Positions 32,997 through 45,542 of a stretch of 64,000 nt of DNA are shown in pieces. Numbering within the stretch: the stretch's first letter is position 1; each line of letters starts with the position of its first letter. Both the position numbers and the translations under genes were made by a program. The stretch is from the NCBI GenBank assembly GCA_018466975.1, contig CM031563.1:1550001-1614000 (forward strand), written 5' to 3'. Source of the DNA: Sparassis latifolia. Lineage: Eukaryota > Basidiomycota > Agaricomycetes > Polyporales > Sparassidaceae. The notes under the pieces were generated by a model. That model saw only the letters and a program-made list of their open reading frames with translations. It searched no databases and was not told the origin of the DNA.

Positions 32997-33509
32997 AGGC
33001 GCAGCTCACAATCGCCTGTACCCTGGCTTGATAGTGAGCGCTGGTGTCCGGACTGTTAACCGATGACCTGACCAACACCTTCGCCAGTGTTCTATGTAGT
33101 GCTCGTATAAAGTACCCACCTTATATAGGAGATTTTCCCAGTAGGAGGCAGAGACGGATGTGACCGACGGAATCGCACGGAGGGCACTACTCGGCGAAAT
33201 CATTTGAGATTCACCATCGTCGCTCGCGATAATTCCTGGGTACAGATTGACGTCCGCCTGAGGCTAAGCAGTTGATGTTATTGACTTATCCTTATGCGTA
33301 CAATCCAGGTACACACAGCTGTAATACAAGGTGAAGAAGGGTCCATAGAGTGCAAATCCAGGGGATACATGTGAGCCAATTGAGGACTGGCGGTGCAGCC
33401 TCCGCGATTCCACAAGTCCGTTATATGGGAATATAGCGTAGAATCTGGCTGGGATTGTGGTCGGCCATCATCCTCATCAGTAAACAAATTTTCTCGTCAC
33501 TTGAACATC
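32997..33509. other. Intergenic, nothing recognised
   Basis: No open frame with a recognisable product is present on either strand. Confidence 0.5.
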
Positions 33510-34090
33510 CTATTGAATTCCCGCACCGTCGAAGCAAATGAGGCAAGCACGAGTTTGTTTGCGGTTAAACTTGGTAAATACGAAGCTAGCCAGGTCATGT
33601 CCCTTCTCGATGAGTTTCCCGTCAACAGCCCCTTCAGGTCGGCCCATGGCACTGTCACGCGATTCACATTGGGAGGGTACCGGATCTCTCCAACTTGTCC
33701 TGCCCAATCAGCTTGACATCGATGTTTCTTGCCTTGACTACAACCAGAGTGTAGTTATTGCGGATGTCACCGTGCACAAAACCGGTTCTGTGCAAGGACC
33801 GACATTTCCTACACCACATATCTGAGTCTGCTTTCCACGTCATCCCGGGAAGCACATTCAGCGGTGTTCAACATCCATGACGGCAATGAATCAAAGACCA
33901 GGAATACGTTGACAGCGGCGCAAAGGTGGCGAGAAGCCCTCACAATGTGTGTGCTTCCTGCGAGTATCTGCGCGTGAACTCGATGATAAGCGGATCTCCA
34001 GCACTTGTTTCCCCGTTGATATTTCACTCGTGCCGGGTGGCCACTGTGTACTTGAAAGATATATCAGTCGATCGTCAGGCAATGATATTG
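33510..34090 (-). pseudogene. Degraded fungal protein-kinase-like gene
   Basis: Pieces of a kinase-like protein of the type common in Agaricomycetes appear in three frames. One frame has EFTRRYSQEAHT. The next has LHRTGFVHGDIRNN, a catalytic-loop-like motif. A shifted frame has WAGQVGEIRYPPNVN. A third has RPEGAVDGKLIEKGHDLA. The order is right for one minus-strand gene, but stops and shifts separate the pieces, so no full protein can be made. The 5' part above 34090 is not traceable with confidence. Confidence 0.75.
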
Positions 34091-34727
34091 GGTAATGAAT
34101 ACTGTAGTCAGAACGTCCTGACGGACGACGCCGGTGTATGCTGCGCCCGCGATGCTTATCCACGCATCAAGTAGTTCATCCAATGAGTCGAAGAAAGACA
34201 CCGACCGGAGTAATATACAATCAGACATGGTGGAACCGACCCTTTCAAAACCACCTCGCTTTCATGAAATTCTCGTAGTGAAATCAGGCTTGCAAATACG
34301 ACGTTTGACGACCTGCCTTCATTTTTGGCTTCGGTTTCCATGATGATATGGAAGCCGAATATAAATGAAATCAGATCGGGGTGCCTTATCGAGATTCGAC
34401 GGCACAACACATATGAGTCTGACCTTACGCTGGGTGGTCATGGCAGTCTGGAGGATGGTCTCAAGGATTAGAGTAGTCGAAACATTGGATATGTAAGCAA
34501 TTGCCGACGGGCGTGGGCGAACCTCCCAACACTCAACGGCCGCTCTCGAGCTGACGAAATCTATGATTGTGCGATTCGATTGGATACAGTTGACACTGCA
34601 GTGACAATACACTCGGGTGTTCATACACATGTTAGGATGAACGAATTAAAAATGAGTAACCCCCCTTGAGACAAACGAACGCTATGCTGTCGATTCCTCC
34701 GCATCGCAAGCCCAACGCGCTCGCTCC
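34091..34727. other. Intergenic, possible further gene remnant
   Basis: A minus-strand frame (34630-34319, about 100 codons) contains VECWEVRPRPSAIAYISN and may be the remnant of a second damaged gene or the 5' part of the kinase-like one. The end near 34640-34727 is the 3' flank of the PEP carboxykinase gene. Confidence 0.35.
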
Positions 34728-36812
34728 TCAGACCTCCGGGCCCGCCAAGCGCACCTTCTCGTCGACGTCCGATTCGTACAGAGCGAATGCCTTCCGGAAC
34801 ATGCCTGCGAGCTTGCGCACCTCGCGTTCGAACGCCTCCTTGTCTGCCCACGCATGGCGGGGGTTCAGCAGCTCGCGCGGGACGCCTTCAAGGCCCGTGG
34901 GGATCTGGAGGTTGAACGTGCCAAACGTCTCGTACTCTGCCTTCGCGAGCTCGCCTGAGTGCACCGCATCGACGATCGCGCGCGTGTACTTAAGCGGGCA
35001 GCGCTTGCCCGAGCCGAACTTACCACCAGTCCAGCCGGTGTTGATGAGCCAGCAGTCGACCTTGTACTTGGCCATGCGCTCCGCGAGCATCTCGGCGTAG
35101 CGACCAGGCTGTTGGGCGCGAGCTCAGATCGGAGACAGAAGTGGAAGATAAAGATATGCGTACGTGAAGGACAATGAAGGGCGCGCTGTAGCACGTCGAG
35201 AAAGTGGGGATCGGCTCCAACACACCGTCCTCAGTTCCAGGGGTTTTTCTGCGAGATTCACGTTTAGATTGATTATACACGTAGTGAACGGGTGACACTC
35301 ACGATGTGTATCCAGCGAGGAAGTGGTAGCTGGCCTGCTCCGGGGTGAGCTTGCTCACCGGGGGCAACACACCAAACGCATCGCAAGTCAACATGATGAT
35401 GTTGCTTGGCTGGCGATCGACGACGCAAGGTATCTGCGCGTTCGGGATGTACTCGATGGGGTACGCGCAGCGGGTGTTCTCGGTGATGCTGATGTCATCG
35501 TAGTCCGGAACACGTGAGATGGGGTTATAGACAACGTTCTCGAGGATGCTGCCGAAGCGAATCGCGTTGAAGATCTCCGGCTCCTTTTCCGCGGACAGGT
35601 TGATGCACTTGGCATAACAGCCCCCCTCGATGTTGAAGACACCCTTGTCCGACCACACATGCTCGTCGTCGCCGATCAACAGCCGACGGGGGTCGGCAGA
35701 AAGGGTCGTCTTTCCTGTACCAGACAGACCGAAGAAAAGAGTGACGTCGCCCTTGTCCATTCCGACATTCGCGGAAGAGTGCAGCGAAAGCTGGCCGAAC
35801 TTGACGGGTTGCAAATAGTGCTGCATAACAAAATCAAAGTGAGAACGACGGGAATACTGGCGAGGTAAGAAACCGACCATCACGGAGAAGACACCCTTCT
35901 TCATCTCTCCAGCATACTCGGTGCCGAGGATGACCATCTCCATTCGCTTGAAGTTGATCTCAACGGATGTCGTCGAGGACATGCCCTTCGTGAAACGGTT
36001 CGCCGGAAACTGTCCAGCATTGTAGATGATGAAGTCGGGTTCGCCGAAATCCTTCAGCTCCTCCTCTGTCGGACGGATGAGCATGTTGTTCTAGATCACG
36101 CGCAAAAATGACGTCAGTAATAAATTAGAGTGGACTTTACCTAATGAACTTACCATGAACAACGCGTGGTACGCGCGAGCGCAGATGACCCGGACCTTAA
36201 TGCGGTATTCGGGATCCCACTACACCAGTGAGAAATGTGAACATTAGGCCCGGAGATATTAACAGTAGTTGCTTACCCCAGCGTAACCATCGAAGACGTA
36301 GACATTGTCTCGCGTGTTCAAGTAGTCAATTGCACGCTCGCGGTTGATCTCGAAAGTGTCTGTATTGAACAATAGGTGAGTAAACAATTTACACCGATGA
36401 CAACTATACTTACGTTCGTCCATCATAATGTTGACAGAGCCCCACCAGATCTCATCCTTCGACGTCTCCTCGTAGACGATACGCTTGTCCTTGGGGCTAC
36501 GGCCAGACTTCTTACCGGAGAAGTTGATCAGGGCACCTGATGAGGAGACGATAGCCCCCTCATTCCGGATGGCATCCTCATACAAGAGGGCGACGGGGGC
36601 ATTGCGCTTGATCTGGATCCTGTCCATGTCGAAACCGGCCTGCGAGAAATACTCCAGGTCACGGCCGACTACTGCACAACATATCAGAAGCATTAAGGAC
36701 ATGAGAAATGCAAGAAATACGTACAAGAACTGGGCTCGGCATCGAATGCCTGTGCATAGTTCTTGTGGAGGATATGAGGGGTCACATAGGGCGTCCCGTG
36801 CGTGTAGGCCAT
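34728..36812 (-). CDS. PCK1: Phosphoenolpyruvate carboxykinase (ATP)
   Basis: The enzyme converts oxaloacetate and ATP to phosphoenolpyruvate, CO2 and ADP, the committed step of gluconeogenesis in the cytosol. ATP-type hallmarks are seen: [20 protein letters not shown] near the N-terminus, [10 protein letters not shown] (substrate binding), the P-loop [11 protein letters not shown], and the metal-binding stretch [17 protein letters not shown]. The C-terminal part contains [16 protein letters not shown]. At least seven exons are joined. The first small exon (from 36812, [15 protein letters not shown]) ends at GTACG. The main catalytic exon is about 36084-35299. The protein has the usual full length. 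Its promoter lies in the long upstream gap. It is expected to be repressed by glucose, but no control site was identified. Confidence 0.96.
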
Positions 36813-38601
36813 GGTGGCAGCAGACTAAGGAGGGTGAAGAATCAGTAAACTGCGTGCATAAGGTGAAAAGGTGAACGACAAGTTATAGACAGTTCAAGTA
36901 CGGGTCAGCACGGAACGAGCTAACACATACCACAACTGCCATAGATGAGGGAATAATGCGACACTTACGTTCAGATGTGGTTGATTACAGAGATAAAAGG
37001 GAGCTAGGCGTCGGAGAGTGCAATGAGGAGGACGACGAAGGGAAAGAGGGGCGATCGAAAAACGGAGGAGAGGAGAGGGCTTTATAGCAGCCAGGCGCTG
37101 CATCCAAGCAGGAGCCGCCTGGGACGCGTATTTCCAAATGAGGCAATTTCTGAAGTAATCTCGTCGCGTGACGCTCGCACCAGTGCAATCCAACGGAGCC
37201 TCAACCCGGTCCTGTCCGTGCTCGGGACACCGAACGGGTTGACATACAAATACGAGGCTGCTCTTCAGGCTTCCTGGCTTGCCGGAAGATGCGCAGGACG
37301 ATGGGTGAGAGAGAGGTGCTCGTCGAAGTATCGTGTCAGCATCCTCCCAGATCAGCGCTGTGACGGTCATGGCAGACTTCCTTATGTGGGTCAGCAGCTC
37401 ACCACCAGGCTACACCCTCCTCTAACCACAGAAACCTTGCAAATACGAATGTGCCATGTTTGAAAATCATGTGGAACTGCTGACGGAAGCGGCTCCCAAC
37501 CGAATGCCGATCTGGCACCTCTCCCTCGCCATCCAGATGCTAGGTACATTACCTACCCTTCAAGAAGCTCTAGAACCCCACTCTTTTACTTACTTCGACT
37601 CGTCTGTAGTGAAATTTTACAGTTTCTGTTGAACTGACGGGAGCCGTGTCATCTTCTTGGGACTACAAACGGTGTGTACGACTCCAATGCACAGCAAACG
37701 GGGCTCCGGGAATTTCCACTTTACTGTGGCACTCCGCAGGTTGAAAGGAATGGAAGTGTTCTCTTTTGCTACCGTGCGGGTCGCTAAGGTGCAACTCCAG
37801 GCCGTAGACCATGGCTAATGGCTTCCATCATGTCTTAGACGCGTCTAGGAGGCGCCAGTATGACCTAGAAGAAAATCCAAGCTCACTGTATGTTTCTCGG
37901 GGCCCCCATGGGGTATGTCATGTTCCGAGTGTGGTATCAGGTGGTCAAACATGCCGGGTCACCATCCCTGACGCTCTCTGTGCCGCAATCTCCAGACTCC
38001 CACCAATCATCGCCTGGCGTACTGCCTTGTCATCCAGGACTGGAAGGTCCTGTGGATCGGTTTGATGCGATCGTGAGCAGATCGAAATTGACGTCCTGTC
38101 CTCAGAATCCTGTCGACCTCGGAACCGCTTCGTAACGTGCCTGGTACGTACAGATATTGACGCCCGCGTTTGGTGACAAGGTGTATATATTGCTTTGACG
38201 TGCTCGTCTCGGGTTGATGAAGACACGGTTGGCGAATCGTTACTTTCCAAACTCTCTGTGTGCGATCTCTGCTTACTCCAGGAGCCAGGTGATTGAGAGA
38301 CGAGCGAGACGAGAGAAAATATTTGTGTCTGTATCATCTCGCCAGAATGCTTGTTGATGTGTTTGTTGTTGACGCCTGAACGAGGGAGCTTTAGGGGAAA
38401 AGCCCGATTTAATGGTTGGAGAAGACAAATGTGACAATGATATTGTTAGTGATACGATATTTCCGACATGTACAAAAACAAAATACACCGGGATTAGATT
38501 GCGCTCCGTGGGGATAGCATGGGGACAGCAATCGTGCACAAATGCAATCGGGAACGAGGAAGCGAATAGCAAAGGTGTATGAGGCACAGAGGCAACCAAT
38601 G
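36813..38601. other. Long intergenic region upstream of PEP carboxykinase
   Basis: About 1.8 kb without a supported gene. The first 300 bases upstream of 36812 are the likely promoter and leader of the carboxykinase gene. The 158-codon minus-strand frame at 37370-36894 has a composition typical of non-coding sequence. Nothing was recognised from 37.4 to 38.6 kb. Confidence 0.5.
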
Positions 38602-41431
38602 TTAACATGCCCGGTGGACCGCTGCCGGGGAGGAGTCGGGGTATGCGAAGAGGTTGAGAGCATCGTCGGACGAGAGATAATTAGCACCAAATGTGGTGTC
38701 ATATACAGAGTCACGGCGGGGCGCGGGGCGCATCGGCGTCTCTGCCGCAAAGATGCTGGGACGTGATGACTTCGAGCACTCCTTGTGATGATCTTGCTTT
38801 GCGGCACCAATTTTACGGTGTGGATGCAAGACAATGCAATTCCGCTGAGCGTCCGCGAGTATTGTCGTGAAGTTGCTCAACCTCGGCATGCGGGGCTTGG
38901 GCGTAGGCAAGAGCAAGATGAGGGGATCGACATTCTCATCGTCTGTGTTGTGTTCAGCTACAGTAGCGCGGCACAGAGGCTCCCGATCAGACATGGTACG
39001 TCGGAGAGACGGGTATCTTAACAGCGACTTGGGAGTTGGGGCTGGGAGAGCCTTTCGCTTATGAATGAGGCTACTTGGAGCGGAGATGTCTTCATCGCCT
39101 GCACTGTGTCCAGGTGGAGACCAGTGCAGCGGCAACCCTCTCTCCTTAGACTGAGCTGGAGAGGGGAACGTGGACCGGGACATTGATGTGGAATTTGAAG
39201 CTGAGACAGCCTTCCGCTTCCGGGTGGAGATACTTGCTTCGGTGTCATCGATGTCTTCTTCACCTGCATCATGTCCAGAGGCAGACCAGTGCGGTAGCGC
39301 CCGCCGTTCAGACGGAACCGGCACAGGAGATGTGGTTCGAGACGTCGACTTGGAAGTTGAAGCAGAGGCAGATTTTCGCCTGCGAGTGGCAGTGCTCAGT
39401 CCCGCTTGCGGACGCGAGGAACTCCTCGCCACACCCTCGGAGTGACGCAAATGCGTCCGTGGCTGCGACGGAGTGATACGGCGGTCGCTCTGGCCTTTCT
39501 GGCCGTCCGCATCATGGCGAAGCTTTCGCCTCTTCGGAGGGCCCTGCGAAGCAGCAGCAACCTTCGGAGACGAGCGTACCCAACAGCCAACCATATCTTC
39601 CCACTCCCACTCGGGCTGGCCCGCTTGCCCATCCAGAGGCTGTGGTACAGTATGTGCCCGTCTCCGATGGTGGGCGCCCACTTGACCTCCCGCACCGAAG
39701 TGGAGTGCCTCAGCCTTCTCGACCTGCTCGACCAGCTCTGTCCTTAACGAATCCAATTCCGCCAAGGACAGCCGGTCGTCCACACCAGACAAAGAACGGG
39801 GTGCAGCACAGTGGCTCTCGACGTGCCGCAAGGCGTTGGACCACAGCGCCGCTTCGAGTAGATGAAGTGTGCGGGAGCGGAGAGATTCGGCGATTTCACG
39901 AAGAGACTCCATGCATCCGTACTGCGGGGCCGCAGAGCTTAGGGGTGGCGGAGGCGACTCCGTGGATCCTGTAGTGAAGGTGAGGGGGCAGACAGGTGGA
40001 GGAGAGAGGATGAGGGCGACGAGGATGTCGTAGCTTTCTGTGCGAGTGCTGGTGGTGCGCAAGATGCTCTGTAAGCGGTCCGCCTCTGCGGTAGTCAAGA
40101 CGGCCAGGAGGGGTGACGCTAGGCAATAAGTCGTTACGCAAATGAGGGCATCTGCGAGGCATATGTCTGCGTCCAGCGGGAGGCCGCGAAGGAGGTACAG
40201 ATCGTATTCTGCCCCTACTAATAGGAAGCGGACCAGAGCTTGATATTCTTCCGCAAATTCTGCCGGCCAGGTCTCTAGGGTGTCGAGGCCGTGGAGCCGG
40301 AAATAGAACCGCTCGAGGATGGATTTGATCCACTTCGCGAGGCGAGCCCGCAGACTATACTCGTATACTACTTCATCATGTTTACTTTTCATTCTTGCCC
40401 TCTTCTTCGAGCGTAGAGCTTCAATATTATTGATAGTTTGGGCCAGTCCGGAACACAGGGTTATGAAAGCACCAAAATCATCGCCTCGCAGTTCCCGGGC
40501 TAGCCGGGTAACTGCCTTCGATGTCCAGGCTTCGATTCTTCCCGCTATAGGTTGGACGAGAACGTCCACAAAGATTTGGGTGAATGTTGAAGAGTCTATC
40601 ACGCGTGCAACGCTTGGGAGCAGCGCCGTTAAGTAGTTGCTATGCGCCGAGTGTGAGAGAGGACAGGTGGGGCTTGAGGAGCTGGTTGGCTGAAGTGCAG
40701 CGGTGAACAGTGCCTGCAGGAGAATCCCGCATTCTTGATACAGATCGAAGAAGAGGCAGACATCCAGTAAAGCGGTTAGAAGGGTGGGACGGTGTTGGCA
40801 TGTCTCAAGAATCAGAGAAAGCGCATGGGAGACGACCGCATAGCTGAACAGCACGAATGTGAAGTGCATTTTATTTAGGTACGAGTTCAAAAAGAGCGTA
40901 CCTGCGATGGTGTGCGGGCACGCAGTCATAAACTTTCTCCATGACCTCACCCGCCACGTAGTCGCGCACATCTACATTGGGATATTCGTCTTGTTGCGCT
41001 TCAATTTCGTCTTCGATGTGCTCCCCAATAACTGATGCGCAAATTGCTGCTAAACTCCGGATGGGTGTGACATTCGAAGGACCACGGGTGGATGTCTGGC
41101 GGAAGGCAAGTTGCACAATATTTCTGAACGCGTCTCGCACCTCGTATATCTTCTTTGAGAGTTGCAAGCTTTCAACGCTCGCTCTGTCGAAGTGAATGCG
41201 AGAGCCAAGGTTTTCCGGAGGTTGGAGAACCACGAGTGGTGGTGGCTCGTTCTCGGCATTTGTTCGTCGAGCGTAATTTCTAGACGAGCTCAAATATGTG
41301 GTTGAGACTGCTGGCCTCGGTTGTGAAAGCGGCGATGAGAATGTGGCTAGAGATATGCACTTGGCACGAAGTGGTCTGAAGATGCGCTTAACTCGAGATG
41401 GAGAGAGACGTTCTGCAGAGTGTGCAGTCAT
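38602..41431 (-). CDS. Unrecognised 923-residue protein with internal repeats
   Basis: Two exons (41431-40902 and 40843-38602) join in frame. The N-terminus has a conserved-looking block (LQPPENLGSRIHFDRASVES). A long helical region follows (from HALSLILETCQHRPTLLTAL to FAEEYQALVRFLLVGAEYDL), which looks like a helical-repeat fold. The C-terminal third is disordered and basic, with three tandem units of about 50 residues, each starting with a [RK]-[KR]-[RK] cluster followed by a Ser-rich run. The first two have HW[SR]xxGHxAGxEDI and the third has HNTDDENVD. The protein ends with SSDDALNLFAYPDSSPA. Basic clusters suggest a nuclear protein. No function can be assigned. It is divergent from MCM2 with a 257-base gap. 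Confidence 0.75.
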
Positions 41432-41688
41432 TGCTAGACGTGAAAAAATAGAGGTTAATACGTTTGTGAGATGTGGTTGACAGGAAGCATTGAGAAGGGA
41501 GATGGTCGGAACAAGGATGAAAGATGGCCGAACGAACTTGGTGGCCACCCCGTACCAGTCAGGCACGTGCCTGACGCGGTTGTGGCAACTCCAAACTCCG
41601 CCTCAATCGTGGTGATTTCGCGTGTCTTTGCACTTGCTTGTATCCCCTCCTCGTCTCCTCAGCCCCGCTGAATTAACTCATCATCAAT
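41432..41688. promoter_or_regulatory. Divergent promoter region shared with MCM2
   Basis: Only 257 bases separate the start codons of the 923-residue protein and MCM2, so the promoters overlap. Near 41563-41575 the sequence aggcacgtgcctga is a 12-base palindrome with an E-box-like CACGTG core. No MluI cell-cycle-box-type ACGCGT element was found in it. Confidence 0.55.
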
Positions 41689-44600
41689 ATGGCCTCGGTG
41701 AGTATGATGTTCTGCTTGTCAGAACGTATATAAGGCTTTGTAGACGACATTAAGTGTGGTGGACGCCTTTTCCAACGTGGTCTCATCATGGCGTGGCGAC
41801 GCGGCTTCTTTCGTGGTCATCTTAGGCCTTTGCGCCTTCCAATTTACTTGATTTTCACTGACGTTTCCATGCTAGACACCTCGTGGCGCGAAACGTCGTC
41901 GCTCACGGACTCCACTCGCCGGTTCTTCTCCCACCCCAGCCGGGCATCCTACTCATGGTCGTCGCGACTCGGAGTCGTCTCTCCCGCCTTCCTCTCCACC
42001 GCCACCCTTCTCCGATACTGATGATAGTTTTGATGAACGGGATGCAGTCAGGGAGATCGATGATGAAGATCAAGAGGGCGAGGATCTTTTCGGAGAGGAT
42101 CTGGAAGAGTGAGTAGCTGCGTGTTCATCTGCGTCGCTTGCTGAACGTGTTTTCCAGGGACTATGCTCCAAACCAAATGCTCGATACTTACTCGGACGCC
42201 GGAATCAACGATGAGAATTTCGACGAGATGTCGGCTGCAGCTCGACGTGCAGCCGAGGCGAAAATGGACCGCAGAGATGCGCAGGGCGGTAGGCGTGGAG
42301 CTAGGGCTGCGCGGAGGAGCCGCATGCCTGACTTCCTGCAGAGTGACGACATGGATGATGATTTCGACGCTGGCCTCCTGGCAGGCACGAAGAGGCGTAC
42401 GAGAAGGCAGTATGATGAGAGGAAGGAGCTTGATGACATGGAAGGCATTGAAGATGTGAGGGGAAAAGTTCATTCAACTCGCGTTGATTTATAACTCTTG
42501 GTGCAGGAACTACCGCTGGAGCAGTTGAGCGATATCAAAGCGAAGTCGATCGCCGAGTGGATTGCGAATGAGCGGGTTCGCCGGTCCATAGTCAGGCACT
42601 TCCGCCAATTCTTGATGACCTATGTGGACGAGCACGGTGCTTCCGTCTACGGACAACGTATTCGCAATCTTGGAGAAAGTTGAGGGCACGAGCTTTTCGC
42701 CTTCTACCAGCTGACGTTTTTGTCTTAAGACAACTCGGAGTCATTAGAAGTGTCCTATCTTCATCTGGCTCTCTCGAAGCCAATTCTCGCCTACTTCCTT
42801 ACCAACTCACCTACGGCCATGCTTGCTATCTTTGACGAGGTAGCTCTTAATGCCATCCTGGTGTACTATCCCTCCTACGAGCGGATCCACTCAGAGGTCC
42901 ACGTCCGGATCACGGACCTTCCGCTCAGCTCGTCGCTGCGTGACTTGCGCCGTTCGAATCTGAACAATCTTGTGCGAGTGTCCGGTGTCGTCACCAGACG
43001 CACGGGCGTCTTTCCTCAGTTGAAATATGTCAAGTTCGACTGCCGCAAGTGTGGCGCTGTCCTTGGACCATTCTACCAGGATGCGACCAAGGAAGTCAAG
43101 ATTAGTTACTGCCCGAATTGCGAAGGCAAGGGCCCATTCAGCGTGAACTCGGAGCAGGTCTGTCTTATTTTTTTTAAATGTCTTCAGCGTATTTTACTGG
43201 TGTTGTAGACTGTTTATCGCAACTACCAGAAGATGACCCTGCAGGAGTCTCCCGGTTCCGTGCCTCCCGGTCGCCTGCCTAGACACCGTGAAGTTGTTCT
43301 ACTTTGGGATCTCATCGACACAGCCAAGCCCGGAGAGGAAATTGTTCGTGTCTGCTGATTGCTCCTGTCTCAGATTAACTCATGATTTTACAGGAAATCA
43401 CTGGCATCTATCGCAACAACTTCGATGCCTCACTCAACTCCAAGAACGGCTTCCCCGTTTTCTCCACTGTTATTGAGGCCAATCATGTCAACAAGAAGGA
43501 AGACCAGTTTGCCGCGTTCCGACTTACTGAAGAAGACGATAAGATGATTCGCAACCTTGCGCGAGACGATCGTATTCGCAAGCGGATCGTCAAGTCCATA
43601 GCACCGTCGATTTATGGTCATGAAGACATCAAGATAGCCCTCGCATTGTCGCTTTTCGGTGGTGTGCCAAAGGACATTAACCGCAAGCACCGTATCCGCG
43701 GAGACATCAATGTCCTGCTGCTGGGTGATCCTGGAACAGCCAAGTCGCAGTTCTTGAAGTACGTGGAGAAGACCGCGCATAGGTCGGTATTTGCGACGGG
43801 CCAAGGGGCGTCTGCTGTCGGCCTGACCGCGAGTGTGCGCAAAGATCCAGTCACGCGCGAATGGACCCTCGAAGGCGGGGCCTTGGTGTTGGCAGACAAG
43901 GGGACATGTCTCATCGACGAGTTCGACAAGATGAATGATGCCGACCGGACATCGATCCATGAGGCAATGGAGCAGCAGTCGATCTCGATCTCCAAGGCGG
44001 GCATTGTCACTTCGCTGCAGGCGCGTTGCGCTATCATCGCTGCTGCGAATCCGATTCGGGGCAGGTACAACCCTACCATTCCGTTTCAGCAGAACGTAGA
44101 GTTGACGGAGCCCATCTTGTCGCGGTTCGATGTTCTCTGCGTCGTGAAAGATACTGTGGACCCAGTCAAGGACGAGTTGCTGGCGAGATTCGTCGTCGGC
44201 AGCCATCTGAGAAGCCATCCAAAGTTTGAAGCGGACAAGGAGGAAATGAACGTAGGCACCACGCTCGATGCAGATGTGCGTGTGAGAGTCTCGTATGATG
44301 TGACGGTAAACTGACGGCTTGCACAGATCATATCTCAAGACGTCCTGCGGAAATATATCATGTATGCACGAGAGAGAGTCCGACCGAAGCTCTACGACCT
44401 TGACCAAGAGAAGCTGTCGCGTCTGTTCGCTGACTTAAGACGCGAATCCTTGGCGACTGGTTCGTTCCCAATCACTGTGCGCCATCTGGAGAGCATGATC
44501 CGTATGGCAGAGGCGAGCGCGAAGATGGCTCTTAGGGAATACGTCCGGGCAGACGACATCGACCTCGCCATCTCTGTCACTGTAGGAAGCTTTGTAAGTG

Positions 44601-45041
44601 CCCAGAAAATGTCGATCAAGAAGACACTTGAGCGGGTGAGTCATGCAGACGCTGTTGTTGCATCAGCTCCGTCCACTCACACTCTCATGCATTGCACCAG
44701 GGATTCCGCAAATACCTCACGCAAGCTCGCGATCATGAAGAGCTGCTGGCCTTCCTATTGGGCAATATTGTAAAGGAGAAGGCTCGCTTGTACCAGCTGC
44801 AGCGGTATCAGCAGCCAGAATTGATCACCATCAAGATCTCCGAGTTAGACGAACGCGTGCGTCCAACATGTCTTGCAACTGTACACGCTCCATGATGCTG
44901 ACTTTCTCATATCTGCAGGCGAAGGAGCACGATATATTTGACACCACGCCGTTCCTCCGCTCGAAACTGTTCGCCTCCAACGGTTACAAGATGAACGACG
45001 GTATCATCGAGAAGAGATTCCCGCGCGGCGACGAAGCTTAA
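41689..45041 (+). CDS. MCM2: DNA replication licensing helicase subunit Mcm2
   Basis: Mcm2 is one of six subunits of the replicative helicase loaded at origins. The first exon encodes only Met-Ala-Ser (41689-41697) before an intron; the second (from 41876) gives the disordered N-terminus with [10 protein letters not shown]. Then come [20 protein letters not shown], the zinc motif (CRKCG and CPNCEGKG), the Walker [10 protein letters not shown], Walker B LIDEFDKM and the arginine finger SRFD. The C-terminal part has the winged-helix region and ends RFPRGDEA. The [17 protein letters not shown] block and length (about 930 residues) are specific to Mcm2. Ten or more exons are joined. The joins at 43155-43209 and 44290-44330 are clear. 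Confidence 0.97.
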
Positions 45042-45542
45042 AATCCCGGGGATGTAGTATATCCGCAGTGCCGGCGTTGTTAGATATCTTTCGGTCTTTG
45101 GGCTATCGTGCTCTGTGCTGTCCTGCTTTGTAATTGCGAACGTTGTAGTTGTACTCCGGTGCCCATTTATGCAGGGTCGACAGCTGTCGTGTGCAGGGAA
45201 ATGAAAGCTGTGAGCAAATATAAATTTCACCGAAGACTTTCTGGTGGCGCGTCTGCGGGCGCCTGTGGCTCCTCGGGATCTGAGTCCGGCGTCGGCCAAT
45301 GGGATTGGAATTACCTACATTTGTTCGCCTCGCGCGCAGAGAAAATTGATTGTTTCTGTCAAAGGCCTCTATCATTGCTTTCCGAGAATTGATGACATAG
45401 AAACTTCTGAGGAAAGGCATATCCGGCTGAGATAAGAATGAGGCGCGCCACACACGAGGCGCGCGCAACTCAACCGCAACTCTCTTTCCAACCTTCACGA
45501 GCGGCCCCGACGTCGAGCCCAGCGACGGCGACGGCAACCAAC
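45042..45542. other. Intergenic between MCM2 and the ABC transporter
   Basis: About 500 bases contain the MCM2 3' flank and the ABC-transporter promoter. An in-frame upstream ATG at 45438 would add 35 residues to the transporter, so the start is not certain. Confidence 0.5.

Noticed and set aside
36894..37370. 158-codon minus-strand frame upstream of PEP carboxykinase
   Set aside because: No motif and a composition like translated promoter sequence; it lies where the carboxykinase promoter and leader are expected.
43430..44407. 325-codon frame antisense to MCM2
   Set aside because: It overlaps the conserved Mcm2 ATPase core and arises from its codon pattern.
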